Source: Methylomonas paludis | GTDB taxonomy: Bacteria; Pseudomonadota; Gammaproteobacteria; Methylococcales; Methylomonadaceae | Length of the DNA stretch: 64,000 nt | Reading direction: 5' to 3' | Assembly (NCBI RefSeq): GCF_018734325.1 | Contig: NZ_CP073754.1 | Location: 3,162,001 to 3,226,000, forward strand | Part shown: positions 28,966 through 37,591 of the stretch, in pieces | How the letters are laid out: every line of letters begins with the position of its first letter | Numbering within the stretch: the first letter of the stretch is position 1 | Notes under the pieces: model-generated | What the model was told of the DNA's origin: nothing | The model's database searches: none | The model's input: only the letters and a program-made list of their open reading frames with translations | Made by a program: the position numbers and the translations under genes

Positions 28966-29871
28966 TTAGACCAGAGTGCGGGCCTGATTAAATGCCTCGC
29001 GAAAATCCAGGTAAACCGGGCTTTCAGCCTTTAACAGGGCCTGCAGCATAGCCTGCTGAAGCTGGTATTTAACATTACCGACGGCCAACGGACCTACACC
29101 GACGGCACCTGGCGCCTGAACTGCATGCAGCAAAGGAACGGCAAAGTCTTTCAAGCCTACCCCCTCTATACCCGCCGGGGGTACTGCATTGACATCGCCG
29201 GCAACCTTAAGCTGAGCTGCCTGTGACAACACAGCAGCATTGACAACTCTAATACCGGCCTTGGCTGTACAAAAAATGATATCGGCCTCAGCAATTAAAG
29301 CTGCTTTCTCAGCGTCATTTCTAGCCAAAGCTCCGCTCAGCGTAGAACCAAAACGCCGGTTATACTGCTTGGCAGCATCGTTGGCACCATCCAGAGACAA
29401 GTGGTCAACCAATACCGTATCCGCACCTTGCAGTGAGGCAATCACACCGGTAGCCAGCCCTACCGGACCGGTACCGCCGAACACCAGAGCCCGACTACCG
29501 GCCAACTCTTTGCCGTGCTGAGTTTTGAGCGCTTTTTCGACACAGGCAACCAGCGCAGCTGCCGTGGTGTAAGCCCCGCTGGGGTCGGCAAATACCGATA
29601 CATGAAACGGCGGCACCATAGCAGATTTGCAGGCTTCCAGCATATCAACAGCCATGCCGATATCCCTACCACCTATAAAAATAGCCGTTCTTTTAATACC
29701 TGCCGGACTCCGGGAAAAAATTGCATCCTGGGTCAGATTATGAATACTTTCCAATTTGACATTGGAATAGGGCATCAACACATCAAAATCGGCATCAAGC
29801 GCCATATTGACATCAAACGGGCTATTGTTCGGCATGGGGTCGAACATATGCAATATGCTACGTTTAGACAT
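28966..29871 (-). CDS. Methylene-tetrahydromethanopterin dehydrogenase paralogue (MtdB family, second copy)
   Basis: A 301-residue member of the MtdA/MtdB family, which oxidises methylene-H4MPT with NAD(P)+ in formaldehyde oxidation. The start at 29871 (MSKRSILHMFDPM) has AAGGTG upstream. A frame start at 29946 would overlap the previous gene. Shared motifs are SPFDVNMALD, QDAIFSRSPAGIKRTAIFIG, FADPSGAYTTAAA, GGTGPVG and DVNAVPPAGI. After the Rossmann glycine loop it reads VDHLSLDGAN, whereas its neighbour reads IGRQLDKAQ. The dinucleotide pocket has therefore changed, and this copy may differ in cofactor or be regulatory. It is downstream in the same operon as the first copy. Confidence 0.85.
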   Translation of the reverse strand: MSKRSILHMFDPMPNNSPFDVNMALDADFDVLMPYSNVKLESIHNLTQDAIFSRSPAGIKRTAIFIGGRDIGMAVDMLEACKSAMVPPFHVSVFADPSGAYTTAAALVACVEKALKTQHGKELAGSRALVFGGTGPVGLATGVIASLQGADTVLVDHLSLDGANDAAKQYNRRFGSTLSGALARNDAEKAALIAEADIIFCTAKAGIRVVNAAVLSQAAQLKVAGDVNAVPPAGIEGVGLKDFAVPLLHAVQAPGAVGVGPLAVGNVKYQLQQAMLQALLKAESPVYLDFREAFNQARTLV

Positions 29872-29917
29872 TTTCACCTTACCCTCGGCCGCAGGTACTC
29901 CCTGAGGTTTAAAAAGA

Positions 29918-30829
29918 CTATTTATTCGTTGAATTAATAAATTCACGAGCTACTTCGAAAGCATGTTCAAAATGTAGAAAAATCGGCTTGTCGCTTTCCA
30001 ACATTCTTTTCAACAATCGACTTTGCGCTTGATATTTAATATTACCAATAGCCAATGCACCTATGCCCACTGCACCACTTTTGGAGCCTGCCAGTGGCTT
30101 GCCGTTATCAAAAGCGTCCAGACCGGCTATACCGGAAGGTGGAACAGCATTGACATCAGCCGCCACTTTTAACTGTGGCGCAGCTGCGATTAATTCCGCA
30201 CTTAACAATTCGATACCGGCGGCACCGGTAGCAAACACGATGTCGGCCGTTTTCAAGTATTCGGCTTTATCTGCATCCAAACCGGCAGTAATAGTAATTT
30301 TGCCATCACCCAGTTCTTGGCTGCATACATCTGCTATATGCTGAGCCTTATCCAACTGTCGGCCTATAATTCTGACATTAGCACCCGCTTGAGCAGCGAT
30401 AACACTGGCAGCTTGTCCGACTGGACCAGTACCACCCAAAGCTAATACGTTTTTACCAGTCAGCGTGGTATTGAATTTTGTATTTAACTCTTTCTCAACA
30501 GCAGCAACCATACCGGCAGCCGTGGTGAAAGCACCGCTGGGATCAGCAAAGACCGAAACTTCAAAAGGCGGCACCATGGAGTTTTTGGCCATTTTCAGCA
30601 TGTCTATCGCTTGTTTGGTTTCCCGCCCACCTATAAAAATAGCGGTACGCTGCAAACCTTTAGGGCTACGCGAAAATATAGCATCCTGTACCAGTCCTCT
30701 CACTTCGCTAGGCTCAACATTGATATAGGGTACTGCCGAGATCCAACCTGCATCCAGAGCCATATTGACATCAAAAGGACTGAGATTTTTGGCTGTAGTC
30801 AGCATGTGAAGAATAAAGGGTTTATCCAT
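29918..30829 (-). CDS. mtdB: Methylene-tetrahydromethanopterin dehydrogenase MtdB (first copy)
   Basis: MtdB converts methylene-H4MPT to methenyl-H4MPT, a central C1 step in methylotrophs. The 303-residue protein has SPFDVNMALDAG, QDAIFSRSPKGLQRTAIFIG, FADPSGAFTTAAG, the nucleotide loop LALGGTGPVGQAASV and GRQLDKAQ, matching the family pattern (AGTGPVG...GRKLDKAQ) more closely than the downstream copy. AGAGG precedes the ATG. It is first of the pair. MtdA and MtdB are hard to separate by eye; MtdB is favoured. Confidence 0.9.
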   Translation of the reverse strand: MDKPFILHMLTTAKNLSPFDVNMALDAGWISAVPYINVEPSEVRGLVQDAIFSRSPKGLQRTAIFIGGRETKQAIDMLKMAKNSMVPPFEVSVFADPSGAFTTAAGMVAAVEKELNTKFNTTLTGKNVLALGGTGPVGQAASVIAAQAGANVRIIGRQLDKAQHIADVCSQELGDGKITITAGLDADKAEYLKTADIVFATGAAGIELLSAELIAAAPQLKVAADVNAVPPSGIAGLDAFDNGKPLAGSKSGAVGIGALAIGNIKYQAQSRLLKRMLESDKPIFLHFEHAFEVAREFINSTNK

Positions 30830-30911
30830 GTTGGCCTCTTGTAATTTTGGTTAGCCGTTTAGTATAAAATAAAATGATATGGGGCGCTAATTTTCAAATA
30901 TCGACATGCCT

Positions 30912-31706
30912 TTACTTCAGGTTATCAGGCACGTGCGGTTCAATGGCATGATACATGAGCTGATGCATCCGCGGATTGCCGACGATAATATTGCCCGACT
31001 GTAAATATTTATCATTAAAAGAAAAATCAGTGGCAACCCCACCAGCTTCCTGTACCAATAAAACACCTGCGGCAATATCCCATTCCTTGACCCCGATTTC
31101 CCAATAGGCATCCAAACGACCACAAGCCACATAGGCCACATCCAATGCCGCAGCACCGGCGCGACGTATTCCGGCTGAATCGGCTGAGATGCTCCGAAAC
31201 ATGGCAAGATAAGGCTCCAAATTGACCATGGTTTTGAACGGAAACCCAGTGCCTATTAAGGCACCGCGCATACTATTCTGTTTACTGACCCGAATGCGCC
31301 GACTATTCAGCATAGCACCGCCGCCGCGCTCAGCTGTAAACAATTCATCACGACCAGGATCATAAATAACACCCAATTCCAGCCGGTTCTTATATTTTAA
31401 GGCAATCGAAACAGCATATTGCGGAAAACCATGCAAAAAATTGGTCGTACCATCCAGCGGATCAATGACCCAAACATAGTCGTTACCGGCATGGCTGCCG
31501 CTTTCTTCCGCCAAAATGGCATGATCCGGAAACGAACTGCGAATTTGTTTAATGATCTCCTGTTCAGCCATTCGATCAACTTCAGAAGCATAATCGTTAC
31601 GACCTTTTTGATCGATAGTAATTTTCCCGATATTCTGGGAAGAACGTTGGATCAAGTCGCCAGCACTCCGCGCAGCGCGGACGGCGATGTTTAGCATGGG
31701 ATGCAT
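30912..31706 (-). CDS. suhB: Inositol-1-monophosphatase family protein SuhB
   Basis: A 264-residue Mg2+-dependent phosphatase starting MHPMLNIAVRAARSAG, as E. coli SuhB does. Metal-binding motifs are EESG, WVIDPLDGTTNFLHGFP and EWDIAAGVLLVQEAGG. In enteric bacteria SuhB also joins rRNA antitermination complexes. It diverges from trmJ, a conserved neighbourhood. Confidence 0.95.
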   Translation of the reverse strand: MHPMLNIAVRAARSAGDLIQRSSQNIGKITIDQKGRNDYASEVDRMAEQEIIKQIRSSFPDHAILAEESGSHAGNDYVWVIDPLDGTTNFLHGFPQYAVSIALKYKNRLELGVIYDPGRDELFTAERGGGAMLNSRRIRVSKQNSMRGALIGTGFPFKTMVNLEPYLAMFRSISADSAGIRRAGAAALDVAYVACGRLDAYWEIGVKEWDIAAGVLLVQEAGGVATDFSFNDKYLQSGNIIVGNPRMHQLMYHAIEPHVPDNLK

Positions 31707-31800
31707 AGATAGAATTGATAATGAGCAGTTAGAAAACTCCGATAGGATAACAAATCTTTTGCTAGAATCGGTTACTTTTTAGATATAGAGCTAAATAGCC

Positions 31801-32529
31801 TTGCTGTCAAATTTTAAAGTTGTCCTGGTGGAAACCTCGCACCCTGGTAATATTGGTGCGGTTGCCCGAGCCATGAAGAACATGCAAATGCATGAACTGC
31901 GCTTGGTAACACCCAAGTTTTTCCCGCACGCCGATGCAACTGCCCGCGCCTCTGGCGCTGACGATGTATTAAAGTCTGCCTGCGTTTATCCAGACCTGCC
32001 TGCCGCTATTGCCGATTGCCGGATAGTGCTCGGCGCTAGCGCCCGGGACCGAACTATAAGCTGGCCGGCCTTAACAGCCAGACAATGTGCAGAAAAATGG
32101 GGCGGCAATCCGCACAACTCCCCAAATATCGGCTTGGTATTTGGTCGCGAAAACTCCGGCTTGAAGAATCATGAACTGGATTTATGTCACTATCTGCTGC
32201 GCATCCCTTGCAATAAAGCCTACAGCTCTCTCAACCTAGCCGCCGCCGTACAGGTGGTTTGTTATGAATTGTTTGTTGCATCCGGCCAGGAGCAAACCAC
32301 TAATGTCGGTGATCAAGGCGAAGTACCCATTGCCACAACTGAACAAATGGAAGCATTTTATCTGCATTTACAGCAAACCATGGCTGATATAGGCTTTCTG
32401 CATCCAGAGCGGTCTAAATCAATTATGCGGCGGTTAAGACGGATTTTTAACCGCACCCAGTTAGATACAAAGGAACTGGATATTTTACGGGGCATACTGC
32501 GCTTTTCCCAAAATCATAATACTAAATAA
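31801..32529 (+). CDS. trmJ: tRNA (cytidine/uridine-2'-O)-methyltransferase TrmJ
   Basis: TrmJ methylates the ribose of residue 32 in tRNAs. The 242-residue SPOUT protein starts at a TTG codon (LSNFKVVLVETSHPGNIGAV). It carries the knot motifs LGASARDR, NIGLVFGRENSGL and LRIPCNKAYSSLNLAAAVQV. No closer ATG preserves the N-terminal strand, so the TTG start is well supported. It is followed by iscR, as in many gammaproteobacteria. Confidence 0.94.
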   Translation: MLSNFKVVLVETSHPGNIGAVARAMKNMQMHELRLVTPKFFPHADATARASGADDVLKSACVYPDLPAAIADCRIVLGASARDRTISWPALTARQCAEKWGGNPHNSPNIGLVFGRENSGLKNHELDLCHYLLRIPCNKAYSSLNLAAAVQVVCYELFVASGQEQTTNVGDQGEVPIATTEQMEAFYLHLQQTMADIGFLHPERSKSIMRRLRRIFNRTQLDTKELDILRGILRFSQNHNTK

Positions 32530-32681
32530 GCGACACGATCGGCACCAGAGATAACGGGTTGTCTAAGCCATCCACACTAATACCGCTGTATTCAAAAAAG
32601 CAGACCGCGATCAGAACTTAAATAGGTAAAAAAAACTATTTAATGCTAAGCCGGTTACAAAATAAAGGTTTAGCCCGAATA

Positions 32682-32714
32682 ATACTTGACCAAATTACTA
32701 GGTTTATTTATAGT
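32682..32714 (+). promoter_or_regulatory. iscR promoter with overlapping type-1 IscR site
   Basis: TTGACC (32686-32691), a 17-bp spacer and TATAGT (32709-32714) form a good sigma-70 promoter. Overlapping its -35 box, ATACTTGACCAAATTACTAG (from 32682) matches most positions of the type-1 IscR consensus known from E. coli. It fits repression of the isc genes by [2Fe-2S]-IscR. Confidence 0.7.
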
Positions 32715-32754
32715 TCCCCCTATATCTTTCAGGTTTATTAAAGGGGCTATCTCT

Positions 32755-33240
32755 ATGCGGCTTACAACTAAAGGGCGTTACGCGGTTACAGCAATGCTGG
32801 ATTTGGCATTTCACAGCCAAACCAGACCTGTCACCTTAACCGATATCGCCACCCGGCAAACCATTTCTTTATCCTATCTTGAACAACTGTTTGCGCGAAT
32901 GCGCAAAGCCGGCATGGTAAAAGGCGTGAGAGGCCCTGGCGGCGGCTATACCTTAAGCCGTGATGCCCATGACATCAATATTGCTGACATAATTGAAGCG
33001 GTAGACGAACCAGTGGACTCAACCAAATGCGGCGGTAAATCCAATTGTCATAATGATCAACCCTGCCTGACCCATGATTTATGGATGGGCTTGAGTGAAC
33101 AGATTAGGGCTTACCTGAAAGAAATCAGCCTGGGCCAACTTCTGGAAAGAGATATGGTCAATGAAGTTGCGAAAAGACAAGCTGAACATGTTGAACAAGT
33201 TATTGAAATTCAACACCGGCCGGAACGCAAATTGGCATAA
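32755..33240 (+). CDS. iscR: Iron-sulfur cluster regulator IscR
   Basis: An Rrf2-family transcription factor of 161 residues from the ATG at 32755 (AGGGG upstream). The winged helix begins MRLTTKGRYAVTAMLDLA. Cluster ligands C92, C98, C104 and H107 sit in CGGKSNCHNDQPCLTH at the same positions as in E. coli. A longer frame from 32686 runs through the promoter and is not the start. It is followed without a gap by a cysteine desulfurase. Confidence 0.95.
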   Translation: MRLTTKGRYAVTAMLDLAFHSQTRPVTLTDIATRQTISLSYLEQLFARMRKAGMVKGVRGPGGGYTLSRDAHDINIADIIEAVDEPVDSTKCGGKSNCHNDQPCLTHDLWMGLSEQIRAYLKEISLGQLLERDMVNEVAKRQAEHVEQVIEIQHRPERKLA

Positions 33241-34347
33241 ATGATCTATTTTGATCACAATGCCACTACACCTGTTGACGAACAGGTGGTGGAAGCCATG
33301 CAGCCGTATTTGCACAGCATGTTCGGCAACCCGTCCAGTCTTTATCGTTTAGGCCGCATAGCCCGTAGTGCGATAGACACGGCTCGTGAACAGCTGGCCG
33401 CCTTGGTGGACTGTGAGCCCGGTCAGATTATTTTTACCAGCGGCGGCAGTGAAGCCAATCTACTGGCTCTGGCTAATGTCGGTAATTCAGGATTCATTTC
33501 CAGCATAGAGCACCCTTCGGTTGTTGAAAATACCCGGCGTGCTCAGCAACGCATCGGTATACTGGAAGTGGATGACTGTGGTCTGATCAAACAATCTGCC
33601 CTGACCCAAGCCAATCTGCAAGCCGGTGACTTTGTCTCGATTATGCTGGCAAACAATGAAACCGGTGTGATTCAGGACATTGCCGAGATAGCGGCCGAAC
33701 TTGTTGCAGCCGGTGTGATTGTGCATAGCGATGCTGTGCAGGCTCTAGCCAAGATGCCTTTATCGTTTAAGAAACTAGGCATTCATTTAATGAGTTTATC
33801 CAGCCATAAAATCTACGGCCCTAAAGGTTGCGGCGCTCTGGTGGTTGCCAAGGACTTGCCAATTCAGGCAGTCCAACACGGCGGCGGCCAGGAGTTCGGC
33901 TTTCGGGGCGGCACTGAAAATGTCGCAGCGATAGTCGGCTTTGGCAAAGCGGCCGAAATAGCCGCTAATCAATTGACCGCACGCATCACCAAACTGACAG
34001 CACTCAGACTCAGCCTGGAACAGCAATTAAAAACCATACCCGGCTTAGTCATTTTTGCTGAGCATGCCCATAGACTGGCAAATACAGTGCAATTTGGCAT
34101 TAATGGCAGCCAGGGCGAAATGTTATTGATGCAGATGGATAAGTTGAATATTGCCGTTTCCAGCGGTTCGGCCTGCGCAGCCGGCTCCGGGGAGATCAGT
34201 CCGGTACTGGCAGCAATGGGCGTACCGGCAGAATTAGCCAAGGCAGCGATTAGGGTAAGCCTGGGCAAAGATAATAATGAACAAGAAGTTAATGAATTTG
34301 TCGAAGCGCTGAAGTCTCAGCTGAACATCGATAAAAATGGAGATTAA
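33241..34347 (+). CDS. iscS: Cysteine desulfurase (IscS/NifS family)
   Basis: A PLP enzyme that takes sulfur from cysteine for Fe-S clusters. The 368 residues include FDHNATTPVDEQV, FTSGGSEANLLAL, SSHKIYGPKGCG (PLP lysine K190) and the persulfide loop SSGSACAAGSGEISP (C312). It is shorter and more NifS-like than E. coli IscS (404 aa). The ATG follows the iscR TAA directly. iscA follows, but no iscU scaffold lies between. Confidence 0.92.
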   Translation: MIYFDHNATTPVDEQVVEAMQPYLHSMFGNPSSLYRLGRIARSAIDTAREQLAALVDCEPGQIIFTSGGSEANLLALANVGNSGFISSIEHPSVVENTRRAQQRIGILEVDDCGLIKQSALTQANLQAGDFVSIMLANNETGVIQDIAEIAAELVAAGVIVHSDAVQALAKMPLSFKKLGIHLMSLSSHKIYGPKGCGALVVAKDLPIQAVQHGGGQEFGFRGGTENVAAIVGFGKAAEIAANQLTARITKLTALRLSLEQQLKTIPGLVIFAEHAHRLANTVQFGINGSQGEMLLMQMDKLNIAVSSGSACAAGSGEISPVLAAMGVPAELAKAAIRVSLGKDNNEQEVNEFVEALKSQLNIDKNGD

Positions 34348-34349
34348 TA

Positions 34350-34673
34350 ATGAGTATTACTGTAACAGAGAGTGCTGCCAAGCAAATCCAAAAACAGCTC
34401 AGTAACCACACAAGCAGTGTGGGACTAAGACTGGGCGTTAAGACTTCCGGCTGCTCCGGCTATGCTTATGTTTTAGATTATGCCAATGAAATTGCTGGCG
34501 ATGATATTGTATTTAACCAGCATAACGTCAAGGTATTGGTCAAAGCCGAAGATCTGGATAAATTAGCCGGTATTGAGCTTGACTACGCCAAAGAAGGCTT
34601 TAACGAAGCCTTTAAATTCAATAACCCGAATGTGACCGGCGCTTGTGGTTGCGGAAAGAGTTTTTCCGTTTAA
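34350..34673 (+). CDS. iscA: A-type iron-sulfur carrier IscA
   Basis: A 107-residue A-type carrier with the three conserved cysteines C35 (SGCSGYAY), C99 and C101 (CGCGKSF). It delivers Fe-S clusters, especially 4Fe-4S, to target proteins. It starts 2 bp after iscS and is probably the last gene of the IscR-controlled transcript. Confidence 0.94.
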   Translation: MSITVTESAAKQIQKQLSNHTSSVGLRLGVKTSGCSGYAYVLDYANEIAGDDIVFNQHNVKVLVKAEDLDKLAGIELDYAKEGFNEAFKFNNPNVTGACGCGKSFSV

Positions 34674-34683
34674 GCTTCTGCAA

Positions 34684-34721
34684 CTGACATCAGTCTGATT
34701 TTAAATCAAACCTGATGTCAG
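34684..34721. terminator. Hairpin between iscA and the convergent HvfA-like gene
   Basis: CTGACATCAG (34684-34693) and its complement (34712-34721) form a 10-bp stem. Inner bases (GATTT/AAATC) can extend it. No T-run follows, so strength is uncertain. Its position suits a bidirectional terminator. Confidence 0.55.
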
Positions 34722-34747
34722 CCCGAACAATGTATTAATTGAACCGA

Positions 34748-35059
34748 TTATTTGCCGGCAGGTTTCTCTGGAGCAGGTGCGGCAGGCTTACTGACTGCAC
34801 ATTTTCCTTCAATGGCTTTTTTGTCGCTTGCTGCGCTTTTTTTGGCCATTGCCGCGCCGCATTTACCTTCACCACAGCTGCCGTCTTTCATTTTATCGTG
34901 AGCATCGGCATCGGCTTTAGCTTCTGCTGTTACCATATAACCTGAACCCAGATCCGACAAGGCAAACGGATTAGTCTCGGCTTGAGCAATATTGACAGCC
35001 AACGGTAACAAGCTTGCGCCCACAGCTATCGCAAAAGGGGTTTTATGCATTTTTTTCAT
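34748..35059 (-). CDS. HvfA-like secreted EGKC-motif peptide precursor
   Basis: A 103-residue secreted protein with signal peptide (IAVGASLLPLAVNIAQA). The mature N-terminus NPFALSDLGSGYMV is followed by a low-complexity tail rich in Ala/Lys. The tail contains GSCGEGKCG (C62, C67) and IEGKC (C87). Signal plus NPF...GYM plus EGKC repeats is the layout of HvfA-type RiPP precursors, whose EGKC cysteines are modified by an MNIO enzyme to bind copper. No MNIO (DUF692) or partner gene is in this window. A strong AGGAGG precedes the ATG. Modification is inference. Confidence 0.75.
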   Translation of the reverse strand: MKKMHKTPFAIAVGASLLPLAVNIAQAETNPFALSDLGSGYMVTAEAKADADAHDKMKDGSCGEGKCGAAMAKKSAASDKKAIEGKCAVSKPAAPAPEKPAGK

Positions 35060-35280
35060 TATGCCTCCTGATTAAAAAATTAATTATAATTATTGCAAAT
35101 ATCGCTAACCGACATTTCAGCGGATTTGGGGGAATAGCTTAAGCCCTGGCTTAAAAAGCTGATACGCTTCGCGATGAAAGTCCTTATACCACAAATATTG
35201 GCAGATACCGCAAACATTAGCAACTTCTAATAAGCCATAGTATACTGTCGCTTTTTTAAATCCTAACCCGTTGCAACCCT

Positions 35281-35808
35281 ATGCCAACTAACCTGAAGAT
35301 AGCCCAATTAGGCGACGCGGTGTTACGCGAAATTGCCAAACCTATTGACGATTTCAGTTGCGCTGAGTTCAAACTATTACTGAGCAATTTGCAAAATAAG
35401 ATGCAAGAGGCCAATGGTGTAGGCATTGCTGCGCCACAATTAGGCATATCGCAACAAATCGTGATTATTGCATCGCGGCCTACCCCGCGTTATCCCAACG
35501 CCCCATTGATTGAACCTATCGTCATGATAAATCCCAGCTTTACCATAGTGGATGACACTACCCATAAAGATTGGGAAGGTTGTTTGAGCGTACCAGGAAT
35601 TCGGGCACTTGTGCCCCGATTTAAGGCTATTGAGGTCAGTTATCAAACCCCGCTGGGTGAAGTACGCAAAATTGGTCTGGCCGATTTTCCGGCGCGAGTT
35701 TTTCAACACGAGTTCGATCATTTACTGGGTATGGTGTATTTGGACCGGGTCGAAAATAATCGTGACATTATTGCTGAGAGCGAATTTTTCAAACGTATCG
35801 CTGCTTAG
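35281..35808 (+). CDS. def: Peptide deformylase, copy 1
   Basis: Removes the formyl group from new proteins. The 175-residue enzyme has all three motifs: [18 protein letters not shown] and QHEFDHLLG, whose Cys and His residues bind the metal. A second def lies 1.9 kb downstream beside fmt. This copy precedes the quinoprotein-relay genes by 9 bp and may be transcribed with them. Confidence 0.94.
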   Translation: MPTNLKIAQLGDAVLREIAKPIDDFSCAEFKLLLSNLQNKMQEANGVGIAAPQLGISQQIVIIASRPTPRYPNAPLIEPIVMINPSFTIVDDTTHKDWEGCLSVPGIRALVPRFKAIEVSYQTPLGEVRKIGLADFPARVFQHEFDHLLGMVYLDRVENNRDIIAESEFFKRIAA

Positions 35809-35817
35809 GAACAATAC

Positions 35818-36732
35818 ATGAAATTTTTAATATTCATTGGGGGCTTGGTCTTAAGCCAAGCCAGCTTGGCTGTCTCGGCCTTACCAGTCAGCCAAATTGC
35901 ACCCGGGATTTATTTTCATCAATCCGCACATCACTGGCCAGATCAACATAATCACGGCGAGATAGCCAATCTTGGATTTATTGTTGGCGATAAATGTGTT
36001 GCGGTTATCGATAGCGGCGGCAGTCCGCAACAAGGCATAGCTTTACGTAATGCCGTTAAACAGGCTACCGACAAACCCATCTGCTATGTCATCAATACCC
36101 ATGTACATCCCGATCACATCTATGGCAATCTGGCTTTTAAGCAACCCGGCGTGCAATTCATCGGCCATTACAAACTGGCGCGAGCAATGGCCAGTCGCGG
36201 CAATCATTATTTGGGCAGAGCCGCTGAACTGCTGGATATTCATGTTAATCAGGACAATATCATTCCGCCGGATCTGCAGGTAAAAGACCAGATGCGCGTA
36301 AATCTGGGCAATCGAGAGCTATTGTTGACGGCTCACGCCAGCGCCCATACCGATAATGATTTGAGTATTTACGACAAAACCACCAATACCCTATGGTTGG
36401 CAGATTTATTATTTCTGGAGCATATTCCAGTAATAGACGGCAGCATCAAGGGCTGGATCGCCGAACTAGAAAAGCTGGAAAAAAACCATTATCAGCTGGT
36501 GATTCCAGGGCACGGGAAACCGGTACAAAACTGGCCTGCGGCCATGCAAGCTCAAAAAACCTATTTAACCAGCCTGAGGAATGAAATCAGAAATATGCTT
36601 AAACAGGGCAAAACCCTGGAACAGGCGGTCGACCAGGCTGGCTTAAACGCCAAAGGTGACTGGCAGCTATATGATGAATTTCATCGCAAAAATGTCACCA
36701 TTGCCTATGCCGAACTGGAATGGGAAGACTAA
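35818..36732 (+). CDS. Quinoprotein-relay zinc metallohydrolase (MBL fold)
   Basis: An exported 304-residue metallo-beta-lactamase-fold protein with signal peptide MKFLIFIGGLVLSQASLAVS. Metal motifs are NTHVHPDHIYGN (H-x-H-x-D-H), HASAHTDNDL and IPGHGKPV. It resembles the SoxH-like group annotated as quinoprotein relay system zinc metallohydrolase, usually found with PQQ alcohol dehydrogenases. A SoxYZ-like carrier follows 25 bp later, supporting this reading. No PQQ dehydrogenase is in the window. The enzymatic reaction is not established. Confidence 0.82.
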   Translation: MKFLIFIGGLVLSQASLAVSALPVSQIAPGIYFHQSAHHWPDQHNHGEIANLGFIVGDKCVAVIDSGGSPQQGIALRNAVKQATDKPICYVINTHVHPDHIYGNLAFKQPGVQFIGHYKLARAMASRGNHYLGRAAELLDIHVNQDNIIPPDLQVKDQMRVNLGNRELLLTAHASAHTDNDLSIYDKTTNTLWLADLLFLEHIPVIDGSIKGWIAELEKLEKNHYQLVIPGHGKPVQNWPAAMQAQKTYLTSLRNEIRNMLKQGKTLEQAVDQAGLNAKGDWQLYDEFHRKNVTIAYAELEWED

Positions 36733-36757
36733 TCCACTATAAGAATAAGAGATAATC

Positions 36758-37591
36758 ATGCACCCACGAACCAAAATTACCTGCTTGTTATTGTTATTGG
36801 TTTTACCGATGCTGGCAACTGCGGAAGGCGATGACGAGACCTGGAACAATGTATTAAAAACCCAATTTTTTGCTGGCAAAACCATAGCAGAGTCGGACTC
36901 GGTCATTACCTTGGAAGCGCCTTACCGCGCCGAAGACCCGGCTATTGTGCCGATCAGGGTCAATAGCCAGTTCGCCCAATCCAAAGACCGTTACATCAAA
37001 AAAATTTGGCTGTTAGTGGATAAAAATCCGTTTCCGTTTGTCGGCGAGTTCGAATTTTTCCCCGAAAGCGGTAAAGCCGATCTGGCGTTACGGATCAGAG
37101 TAAATACATACAGCAATATCCGGGCGATTGCCGAAACCAATGACGGCAAATTCAGCATGACCAAAAAATTTGTCAAAGCCAGCGGCGGCTGTTCTGCACC
37201 GATAGGTGCTGATCTGGACGCCGCTATGCAACGTTTGGGAAAAGTGAAATTCCGGGTTGATGATGACATCAAATCCGGGCAACCAGCTTTGACACAATTG
37301 ATGATCAGTCACCCTAATTTAACCGGGATGCAAATTGATCAAATGACGCGTTTTGTCAAAAAATCACATTTCGTCGATCAGTTAAAAGTCAGTTTTAACG
37401 AAAAACCGGTGCTGAATGCCAAAATCGATATCGCTATTAGTGCCGACCCTAACTTCCGGTTTTATTTCGTCCCCGACAAAACCGGCATATTGAAGGCTGA
37501 ATTCAGCGATATTTCCTGTGAATCGCCGGTGAGTCGAGATGCCTGTAGTAAAGGGCGAAATTACGCAGAAACTTATACGGTGACCCCATAA
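36758..37591 (+). CDS. Quinoprotein-associated SoxYZ-like fusion carrier
   Basis: A 277-residue exported protein with signal MHPRTKITCLLLLLVLPMLA. The first half is SoxY-like and contains the ASGGCSAP cysteine segment. The second half is SoxZ-like (MISHPNLTGMQIDQMTR, FVDQLKVSFNEKPV). Fused SoxYZ carriers of this kind accompany quinoprotein dehydrogenases. Together with the upstream metallohydrolase it forms a two-gene unit. The carried group, and whether the Cys near residue 146 is the carrier site, are unknown. Confidence 0.85.
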   Translation: MHPRTKITCLLLLLVLPMLATAEGDDETWNNVLKTQFFAGKTIAESDSVITLEAPYRAEDPAIVPIRVNSQFAQSKDRYIKKIWLLVDKNPFPFVGEFEFFPESGKADLALRIRVNTYSNIRAIAETNDGKFSMTKKFVKASGGCSAPIGADLDAAMQRLGKVKFRVDDDIKSGQPALTQLMISHPNLTGMQIDQMTRFVKKSHFVDQLKVSFNEKPVLNAKIDIAISADPNFRFYFVPDKTGILKAEFSDISCESPVSRDACSKGRNYAETYTVTP

